From Chloroflexota bacterium (GTDB lineage: Bacteria > Chloroflexota > Limnocylindria > Limnocylindrales > CSP1-4): 5,063 nucleotides of DNA. The notes under the pieces were generated by a model. It made no database searches. It was not told the DNA's origin and saw nothing but the letters and a program-made list of their open reading frames with translations. A program made the position numbers and the translations under genes. The stretch lies in assembly GCA_016200745.1 (NCBI GenBank), contig JACQEF010000351.1:1-5063 (forward strand), written 5' to 3'. Below, piece after piece: positions 1 to 5,063 of the stretch; position 1 is the first letter of the stretch, and each line of letters begins with the position of its first letter.

Positions 1-795
1 ATGGTCGACGCAGCCAAGACCTGGGCCGCCGACCACCCGGACGTCGAGGTCGTGTTCGCGCAGGGCAAGAGCGGGACCGACGACGAGGGTGAGATCGCGG
101 CCATCGAGTCGATGATCACCCAGGGCGTGAACGCGATCGCGATCACGCCGACGAGCCCGAACGTGCAGACCGCGCTCGACAAGGCGACGGCGGCCGGGAT
201 CAAGGTCGTCCTCATCGACAACGACATCCCGGACTGGTCCGGCAAATCCTCGGTCGTGGCAACCGACAACCTCGCCGGCGGCAAGCTCGCCGGGGCCTGG
301 CTCAAGGACAATCTCCCGGCCGGGTCCAAGCTGGCCGTGCTGAAGGGCCGGCTGGGCAACCCGTCGCTCGAAGACCGGGTGACCGGCATGCTCGACACGC
401 TCGGTGACGCGGCGACCGTCGTCGGCGGAAGCCCGGCGACCGACTGCGACCAGACCAAGGGCCTGGATGCCGCCACCGACATCCTGACCGCCAATCCGGA
501 TCTCACGGCGATCTACTCCGCCTGTGGGCCACCCGCGCTCGGCGCCCTGACGGCGATCAAGAACGCGGGCATCGCCGCCGGGAAGATCGTGGTCGTCGGG
601 TTCGACGCCTCGGGTGGCGAGATCGACGCGATCATCGCCGGCGAGGAAGCGGGATCCGTGGCCCAGTTCCCGGCGAAGATGGGGTCGCTCGGGATCGAGA
701 CCGCCTACAAAGCGGCCAAGGGCGAGAGCGTCGAGGCGAACGTCGACACCGGCACCGAGATGGTGACCAAGGACAACGCCGCGCAGTTCAAGTAA
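1..795 (+). CDS. Sugar ABC transporter substrate-binding protein, type I periplasmic binding fold (5'-truncated)
   Basis: This is the 3' part of a ribose/galactose-type sugar-binding lipoprotein or periplasmic protein that delivers its ligand to an ABC importer. 264 residues are visible. The first codon is ATG but is probably internal: there is no signal peptide, and the first beta strand of the fold is absent, so roughly 50-70 residues are missing upstream. Family landmarks are ITPTSP near residue 48, DNDIPDW (73-79), ATDN (87-90), an Arg in the ligand-contact stretch (R126), DCDQTKG (148-154), VGFDAS (199-204) and a late VAQFP (220-224). Oddly, the segment that usually reads as Asn-Asp before an ALGA helix is SACGPPALGA (173-182). 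Neighbouring catabolic genes suggest L-fucose or a related 6-deoxy sugar or pentose as ligand, which is inference. The family call is firm; the ligand is not. Confidence 0.9.
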   Translation: MVDAAKTWAADHPDVEVVFAQGKSGTDDEGEIAAIESMITQGVNAIAITPTSPNVQTALDKATAAGIKVVLIDNDIPDWSGKSSVVATDNLAGGKLAGAWLKDNLPAGSKLAVLKGRLGNPSLEDRVTGMLDTLGDAATVVGGSPATDCDQTKGLDAATDILTANPDLTAIYSACGPPALGALTAIKNAGIAAGKIVVVGFDASGGEIDAIIAGEEAGSVAQFPAKMGSLGIETAYKAAKGESVEANVDTGTEMVTKDNAAQFK

Positions 796-808
796 CCCGC
801 GAGCTCCA

Positions 809-841
809 GGGGTGCCCGAGGCCTCCTCCCTCGGGCACTCC
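809..841 (+). terminator. GC-rich hairpin between binding-protein gene and fucD; possible terminator or mRNA-stabilising stem
   Basis: Arms 809-821 and 829-841 pair over 13 base pairs with one G-U pair (811 with 839) and a 7-base loop (cctcctc). The core GTGCCCGAGG / CCTCGGGCAC is a perfect inverted repeat. It starts 14 bases after the stop codon at 793-795. No T tract follows (next bases are gatcccaccc), so it is not a classical intrinsic terminator. In transporter operons, stems after the binding-protein gene often stabilise the upstream message or partly reduce downstream transcription. Either role is possible here. The structure is seen directly; its function is inferred. Confidence 0.6.
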
Positions 842-865
842 GATCCCACCCTCCCATTCGAGCCC

Positions 866-869
866 GGAG
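866..869 (+). promoter_or_regulatory. Ribosome binding site for the dehydratase
   Basis: GGAG lies 9 bases before the GTG at 879. It supports that GTG as the start, as does the fact that the MPITITEVVALDVRFPTS N-terminus is typical for L-fuconate dehydratases. Confidence 0.6.
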
Positions 870-878
870 TCCGTCCCC

Positions 879-2210
879 GTGCCCATCACCATCACCGAGG
901 TCGTCGCGCTCGACGTCCGCTTCCCGACGTCCGACTCGCTCGACGGGTCGGACGCGATGAACGAGCGGCCCGACTACTCGGCCACCTACGTGACCCTCAG
1001 GACGTCCGGATCGGACGGGCTCGAGGGTCATGGGATCACCTTCACCACCGGGCGCGGCAACGAGCTCTGTGTCGCCGCCGTCAAGGCGCTCGGGCCGATG
1101 GTCGTCGGTCGCACGCTGCCTTCCATCGTCGATGACTTCGCCGCGTTCTGGTACGAGCTCGTCGGCGACGGCCAACTCCGCTGGGTGGGCCCGGAGAAGG
1201 GCGTCATCCACCTGGCCACGGCCGCCATCGTCAACGCCGTCTGGGACCTGTACGCCAAGGTCGAAGGCAAGCCGCTCTGGAAGCTGCTCGTCGACCTGTC
1301 ACCCGAGGCGCTCGTCCGGGTCATCCCGTTCCGCTACATCACGGACGCCCTGACGCCCGACGAGGCGCTCGACATCCTGCGCCGGCAGGCGCCCACGCGC
1401 GCCGTGCGCGAGGCCGAGATGCGAGAGCACGGATATCCCGCGTACACGACTTCGACGGGTTGGCTCGGCTACCCGGACGACAAGGTCCGGCGCCTGTGTC
1501 GCGAGGGTGTCGCGGCCGGTTGGCAGCACTTCAAGATCAAGGTCGGCGTGGACCTGGCGGCCGACGTCCGGCGCGTGAGCATGGTCCGCGAAGAGATCGG
1601 CGACGACCGGATGCTCATGGTCGATGCCAACCAGGCCTGGGACGTCGACCAGGCGATCGAATGGATGCGGGCCCTGGCTCCCGCGCGGCCGCTCTGGATC
1701 GAGGAGCCGACGAGCCCGGACGACATCCTCGGGCACGCCCGGATCGCGCGCGCGCTGGAACCGCTCGGGATCCGTGTGGCGACAGGCGAGCACGCCCACA
1801 ATCGGGTGATGTTCAAGCAGTTCCTGCGGGCCGACGCCATTGGCTTCTGCCAGATCGACAGCTGCCGGCTCGGCGGTGTCAACGAGGTCCTCGCGGTCCT
1901 GCTCCTGGCCGCCAGGTTCCGCGTGCCGGTCTGCCCGCATGCCGGCGGCGTCGGGCTGTGCGAGTACGTCCAGCACCTGGCGATCTTCGACTACATCGCC
2001 GTCAGTGGTTCCCTCGACGAACGGGTGGTCGAATACGTCGACCACCTGCACGAGCACTTCGTGGCACCGGCGATCGTCCGGAACGGCCGCTACGTCGCCC
2101 CGACCGCACCTGGCTACAGCATCACGATGCGACCGGAGTCACTGCGGCGGTTCGCCTTCCCCGGCGGCGAGGCCTGGACGGCCGCGGTCGGCGCGAGGGC
2201 GGGTCGATGA
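879..2210 (+). CDS. fucD: L-fuconate dehydratase, enolase superfamily
   Basis: Predicted to dehydrate L-fuconate to 2-keto-3-deoxy-L-fuconate in the cytoplasm, the third step of oxidative L-fucose breakdown. The 443 residues match the usual length of about 440. An N-terminal capping domain (about 1-150) carries SLDGSDAMNERPDYS and TFTTGRGNELC, both typical of FucD and its human relative ENOSF1. The barrel follows, with the KIK base motif (K219, K221), metal ligands D249 (VDANQ), E275 (IEEPTSPDD) and E304 (TGEHAHNRV), and the D327/H354 dyad (QIDSCR, PHAGGVGLCEYVQH). These correspond to the known Xanthomonas enzyme's active site. The start is GTG with GGAG 9 bases upstream. Its stop overlaps the next gene's start by 4 bases (ATGA), implying translational coupling. 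Characterised FucD also accepts other acid sugars such as L-galactonate or D-arabinonate, so the physiological substrate could be one of those. Confidence 0.94.
   Translation: MPITITEVVALDVRFPTSDSLDGSDAMNERPDYSATYVTLRTSGSDGLEGHGITFTTGRGNELCVAAVKALGPMVVGRTLPSIVDDFAAFWYELVGDGQLRWVGPEKGVIHLATAAIVNAVWDLYAKVEGKPLWKLLVDLSPEALVRVIPFRYITDALTPDEALDILRRQAPTRAVREAEMREHGYPAYTTSTGWLGYPDDKVRRLCREGVAAGWQHFKIKVGVDLAADVRRVSMVREEIGDDRMLMVDANQAWDVDQAIEWMRALAPARPLWIEEPTSPDDILGHARIARALEPLGIRVATGEHAHNRVMFKQFLRADAIGFCQIDSCRLGGVNEVLAVLLLAARFRVPVCPHAGGVGLCEYVQHLAIFDYIAVSGSLDERVVEYVDHLHEHFVAPAIVRNGRYVAPTAPGYSITMRPESLRRFAFPGGEAWTAAVGARAGR
2193..2197 (+). promoter_or_regulatory. Ribosome binding site for the short-chain dehydrogenase
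   Basis: GAGGG inside the end of the dehydratase gene lies 9 bases before the ATG at 2207. It fixes the start of the dehydrogenase, whose frame otherwise stays open far upstream inside the dehydratase. Confidence 0.6.
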
Positions 2211-2980
2211 GCGGCCGGCTGTCGGACAAGGTCAGCCTGATCACCGGCGCGGGTTCGGGGATCGGTCGCGCGTCGGCGATCCTGTTCGCCGCCGAGGGCT
2301 CCCGTGTCGCCGTCGCCGACATCGACCCGGACGCCGCGCGCGAAACCGTGCGCCTGATCACCGGCGCCGGCGGCAGCGCGGCCGATTTCCGGGTCGACGT
2401 CACCGACCCCGACGATGGCACAGCCCTGGCGGTCTCCGTCGTGCAGCGTTTCGGGACGATCGACGTGCTGTTCAACAACGCCGGTATCGCCGGCGTGGGG
2501 GTGCTCCACGAAACCTCGATCGAGCTGTGGGACCGGGTGATGGCCGTCAACGTACGGGGCGTGTTCCTGGTCGCTCGAGCGATCCTGCCGCACATGCTCG
2601 CCGCGGGTCGGGGCTCCATCATCAACATGTCTTCGACGATCGCCGAGATCGGGCTCGCCAACCGCGCCGCGTATGCGGCATCGAAGGGGGCCGTGCTCGC
2701 GCTCACCCGCCAGATGCAGGCGGACTACGCGGCCCACGGCATCCGCGTCAATGCCCTGTTGCCCGGGACCATCCACACCCCGTTCGTCGATCGCTACCTG
2801 GCCGAGAGCTACGACGACCCGGTCGCCGGGCTGGCAGTGCTCAAGAAGCGCCAGCTGACCGGGGACCTCGGACGGCCGGAGGACGTCGCCGCAGCGGCGC
2901 TGTTCCTCGCCTCGGACGAGTCCCGCTTCGTCCTCGGCTCCGGCATGTTCGTCGACGGCGGTGTCCGGGGCGCCAAGTGA
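2207..2980 (+). CDS. NAD-dependent short-chain dehydrogenase, probable 2-keto-3-deoxy-L-fuconate dehydrogenase
   Basis: A classical SDR of 257 residues, the standard single-domain length. The Rossmann motif TGAGSGIG spans 13-20. D38 at the end of beta strand 2 (VAVADID) favours NAD over NADP. DV (64-65) contacts adenine and NNAG is at 90-93. The catalytic tetrad is N115, S143, Y156 and K160 (YAASK). PGTIHTP (186-192) and the C-terminal GSGMFVDGG complete the fold. In context it would oxidise C4 of 2-keto-3-deoxy-L-fuconate to the 2,4-diketo acid, handing product to the FAH-family enzyme encoded next. The frame remains open upstream to about 1460, but similarity begins at the ATG at 2207, which has its own ribosome binding site and overlaps the dehydratase stop by 4 bases. 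SDR substrates cannot be read from sequence alone; an L-fucose dehydrogenase is the main alternative. Confidence 0.9.
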   Translation: MSGRLSDKVSLITGAGSGIGRASAILFAAEGSRVAVADIDPDAARETVRLITGAGGSAADFRVDVTDPDDGTALAVSVVQRFGTIDVLFNNAGIAGVGVLHETSIELWDRVMAVNVRGVFLVARAILPHMLAAGRGSIINMSSTIAEIGLANRAAYAASKGAVLALTRQMQADYAAHGIRVNALLPGTIHTPFVDRYLAESYDDPVAGLAVLKKRQLTGDLGRPEDVAAAALFLASDESRFVLGSGMFVDGGVRGAK

Positions 2981-2987
2981 CGGCTCG

Positions 2988-3857
2988 ATGCGACTCCTGA
3001 CCAGGGCGGCGCCGGACGGCGAGCGGCTCGCCGTCGCGACCGACGGCGGCCTCGTCGACGTCGCCGACCTGCTCGGCGGCGGCAGCTGGACCATGGCCCG
3101 GCTGCTCGCCGACGTCGGTGCGTCACTGGCGGCCATCGCGCAGGCCCTGGCGCGCGGCGACCCGACGCGGACCCAGGCATCGGCCGGCGCCGTCTGGCTG
3201 CCGCCGGTCACCCGGCCGGGCAAGATCGTCGCGATCGGCCGCAACTACCACGAGCACGCAGCCGAACAGGGCGAGACCGCCCCGCCCGACCCGGTCGTGT
3301 TCGCGAAGTTCCCGACCAGTCTCGTCGGCCACGATGCCGACATCGCCTGGCGGTCGGCCGACACGGACCAGGTCGACTACGAGGCGGAGCTCGCCGTGGT
3401 CGTCGGCCGGATGGCACGGGAGGTCCCGGTGTCGCGGGCGCTGGATCACGTCCTCGGCTATACCTGTCTCAATGACGTCTCGGCGCGCGACCTTCAGTTC
3501 GGCGACGGCCAGTGGGTGCGCGGCAAGAGCCTCGACACGTTCTGCCCGATGGGTCCCTGGATCGTGACCGCCGACGAGGTGCCGGATCCCGGGCGCTTGC
3601 GGATCCGTTGCCTGGTCAACGGGGAGGTCGTGCAGGACGCCAGCACGTCCCAGATGGTCCATGACGTTCCGAGCCTCGTGGCCTTCTGCTCGCGGTTCAT
3701 GACCCTTGAGCCGGGCGACGTCATCGCGACGGGGACGCCAGGCGGTGTCGGTGTCTTCCGCGATCCGCCGCGGTTCCTGGGCCACGGTGACGACGTCGTC
3801 GTCGATATCGACGGGATCGGGCGACTGGCCAACCACTGCCGCGTCATCGGCAGCTGA
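2988..3857 (+). CDS. Fumarylacetoacetate hydrolase family protein, probable 2,4-diketo-3-deoxy-L-fuconate hydrolase
   Basis: Predicted to cleave 2,4-diketo-3-deoxy-L-fuconate to pyruvate and L-lactate. The 289-residue protein has the usual N-terminal extension (about 1-75) and then the FAH core. Core landmarks are IGRNYHEHAAE (83-93) with the H90/E93 pair seen in FAHD1-type enzymes, metal ligands E132 and E134 (DYEAELAVVVG) and D163 (NDVSARD), the lysine K180 in WVRGKSLDTFCPMGPW, NGEVVQDASTSQM (211-223), and TGTPGGVG (248-255). The ATG at 2988 lies 7 bases after the dehydrogenase stop and gives a natural N-terminus (MRLLTRA). An in-frame GTG at 2961 would overlap the dehydrogenase by 20 bases and add nine unlikely residues. 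Neither start has a clear ribosome binding site, so coupling to upstream translation is likely. The family is secure. The substrate is inferred from neighbours; acylpyruvase or oxaloacetate decarboxylase activity is the alternative. Confidence 0.92.
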   Translation: MRLLTRAAPDGERLAVATDGGLVDVADLLGGGSWTMARLLADVGASLAAIAQALARGDPTRTQASAGAVWLPPVTRPGKIVAIGRNYHEHAAEQGETAPPDPVVFAKFPTSLVGHDADIAWRSADTDQVDYEAELAVVVGRMAREVPVSRALDHVLGYTCLNDVSARDLQFGDGQWVRGKSLDTFCPMGPWIVTADEVPDPGRLRIRCLVNGEVVQDASTSQMVHDVPSLVAFCSRFMTLEPGDVIATGTPGGVGVFRDPPRFLGHGDDVVVDIDGIGRLANHCRVIGS

Positions 3858-3859
3858 GG
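3856..3859 (+). promoter_or_regulatory. Ribosome binding site for the LarA-family gene
   Basis: GAGG, overlapping the FAH-gene stop codon (3855-3857), lies 7 bases before the GTG at 3867. It favours this GTG over the in-frame ATG at 3879, which has only a weak GAGCGG 4 bases upstream. Confidence 0.55.
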
Positions 3860-3866
3860 TGGTGGC

Positions 3867-5063
3867 GTGAGCGGCAAGATGATCGAGATCGAGCTGGCCT
3901 ACGGGTCGTCCGGCATGACGGTCCAGCTGCCAGCCGCGGCCACCACCGTGATCACGCCGAGACCGCGCAACGCGGCGCCCGACCCGCTCGCGGCGATTCG
4001 CGCCGCGATCGAGGGGCCCGTTGCCGGGCCGCGGTTGCGCGACCTTGTCCGACCCGGCCAACGCGTGGCGATCTCGGTCTGCGACGTGACCCGACCACAG
4101 CCGCGTCCGGTCATGCTGCAGGCGATCATGGAGGTGCTCGACGGCATCGTCCGGCCACAGGATGTCGTGGTCCTGATCGCCACGGGGACGCACCGTAGCT
4201 CGACCGCTGCGGAGCGCCGCGAGATGCTCGGCGACGACATGCTCGACGCCTGGCGGGTCGTGGACCAGGATGCGCGCGATCGGACCACGCTGGTCGATCT
4301 GGGTCGGACCGGCGACGTCCCGGTCCTTCTCGCACGAGAGTGGGTCGAGGCGGATCTGCGGATCACGACCGGCTTCGTCGAGCCGCATTTCTTCGCCGGC
4401 TTCAGCGGCGGCCCGAAGATGGTCGCTCCGGGACTCGCCGGGCTCGAGACGACGCTGGCGCTCCACAACGCCCGCCGGATCGGGGACCCCAGGGCCACGT
4501 GGGGCGTCATCGAGGGCAACCCCGTGCACGACGCGGTCCGGGCGATCACGACGGCGACGCGCGTCGACTTCTCGGTCGACGTGCTCCTCGACGACCGGCA
4601 GCGGATCACCCGAGCGTTTGCCGGCGAAACCCTGGCGATGCATGCGGCCGCCTGTGCGGCGGCGCGGCGCGAGGCGATGCGGCCGGTCGAGGCGCCGTTC
4701 GACATCGTGGTCACGACCAACAGCGGCTATCCGCTCGACCAGAACCTCTACCAGGCGGTCAAGGGCATGTCGGCTGCCGCGGAGGTCGTGAAGACCGGTG
4801 GCACGATCATCTGCGCCGCGGAATGCCGTGACGGGCTGCCGGATCACGGGTCGTACGGACAGCTCCTGCACGAGGGCCGGTCGTCGGCCGACCTGCTCGA
4901 GCGGATCGCGGCATCGCCGATCACGATCCCCGACCAGTGGCAGGTCCAGATCCAGGCCCGGGTCCAGGCCAAGGCGGACGTCCGGCTCCGGTGCGACGGC
5001 CTGGCCGACGACGAGGTCCGCGCCGCGCACCTGACGCCGATCGACGACGTCGGGGCGACGGTC
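3867..5063 (+). CDS. larA: LarA-family nickel-pincer-dependent racemase/epimerase (3'-truncated)
   Basis: Homologue of the lactate racemase catalytic subunit, which uses the nickel-pincer nucleotide (NPN) cofactor to move a hydride at C2 of alpha-hydroxy acids. 399 residues are visible with no stop; family members are about 420-430 long, so some 25-30 residues lie beyond the window. Key positions fall almost exactly where the Lactobacillus plantarum enzyme has them: D73 and R76 (DVTRP), catalytic H109 (TGTHR) and H174 (GFVEPHFFAGFSGG), pincer-linked K184, nickel ligand H200, Q296 and K299 (YPLDQNLYQAVKGM), and W358 (IPDQW). P183 and T108 differ from the lactate racemase as I recall it, which could alter substrate choice. 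The gene starts 9 bases after the FAH-family gene, so cotranscription is likely. It may racemise L-lactate from the pathway or epimerise a sugar acid. Maturation needs LarB, LarC and LarE, none of which is in the window. Confidence 0.9.
   Translation, partial: MSGKMIEIELAYGSSGMTVQLPAAATTVITPRPRNAAPDPLAAIRAAIEGPVAGPRLRDLVRPGQRVAISVCDVTRPQPRPVMLQAIMEVLDGIVRPQDVVVLIATGTHRSSTAAERREMLGDDMLDAWRVVDQDARDRTTLVDLGRTGDVPVLLAREWVEADLRITTGFVEPHFFAGFSGGPKMVAPGLAGLETTLALHNARRIGDPRATWGVIEGNPVHDAVRAITTATRVDFSVDVLLDDRQRITRAFAGETLAMHAAACAAARREAMRPVEAPFDIVVTTNSGYPLDQNLYQAVKGMSAAAEVVKTGGTIICAAECRDGLPDHGSYGQLLHEGRSSADLLERIAASPITIPDQWQVQIQARVQAKADVRLRCDGLADDEVRAAHLTPIDDVGATV

Noticed and set aside
1..3. ATG at position 1 as the true start of the binding protein
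   Set aside because: The protein would lack a signal peptide and the first beta strand. The sequence resumes in what is normally the first helix, so the gene most likely begins before the window.
812..1135. Plus-strand open frame starting within the intergenic hairpin
   Set aside because: Its Arg/His-rich translation has no domain, and it overlaps the dehydratase N-terminus in another frame.
1460..2206. Upstream extension of the dehydrogenase frame, which would give a 506-residue protein
   Set aside because: The extra 249 residues are Arg/Pro-rich and overlap the dehydratase barrel in another frame. SDR similarity starts at the ATG at 2207, which has a ribosome binding site.
2961..2987. GTG at 2961 as the start of the FAH-family gene
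   Set aside because: It would overlap the dehydrogenase by 20 bases and add nine residues (MSGAPSDGS) not typical of the family. The ATG at 2988 gives a natural N-terminus, though poor ribosome binding sites leave some doubt.
2114..3244. Long minus-strand open frame opposite the dehydrogenase gene, with similar ones at 1299-2057 and 705-1211
   Set aside because: Low-complexity, charged translations without motifs, lying opposite well-supported genes. They are by-products of high third-position GC.
3123..5030. A 635-codon open frame on the minus strand spanning the FAH-family and LarA genes
   Set aside because: Its translation is rich in Arg, Asp, His, Gly and Pro with no recognisable domain, as expected opposite GC-biased codons. 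The plus strand carries two clear enzymes with intact active sites across the same bases.

Overview
The window is GC-rich (clearly well above 60%, with G or C at most third codon positions). It uses GTG as well as ATG starts and is packed with genes on one strand. This fits a high-GC bacterium such as an actinobacterium or a high-GC Chloroflexota lineage, but the sequence does not settle the phylum.

Five plus-strand genes run head to tail. Positions 1-795 hold the 3' part of a type I periplasmic sugar-binding protein gene, from an ABC transporter. An 83-base gap with a strong GC-rich hairpin (809-841) follows. A tight block comes next: an L-fuconate dehydratase of the enolase superfamily (879-2210), an NAD-type short-chain dehydrogenase (2207-2980, 4-base overlap), a fumarylacetoacetate hydrolase family protein (2988-3857, 7-base gap) and a LarA-family nickel-pincer racemase/epimerase (3867 to the window end, 9-base gap, 3' end cut off).

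The three enzymes after the transporter gene match the lower part of the non-phosphorylative (oxidative) L-fucose route. L-fuconate is dehydrated to 2-keto-3-deoxy-L-fuconate, oxidised to 2,4-diketo-3-deoxy-L-fuconate, then cleaved hydrolytically to pyruvate and L-lactate. The binding protein would supply the sugar. The first two steps, sugar dehydrogenase and lactonase, are not in the window, nor are the transporter's permease and ATPase.

The most interesting element is the last gene. A LarA homologue with all expected catalytic and pincer-binding residues sits directly downstream of an enzyme predicted to release L-lactate. It may racemise that lactate to D-lactate, or it may be a 2-epimerase that feeds another sugar acid into the pathway. 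I see no RNA gene, mobile element, CRISPR array or long non-coding stretch; the only gap above 10 bases is 796-878.
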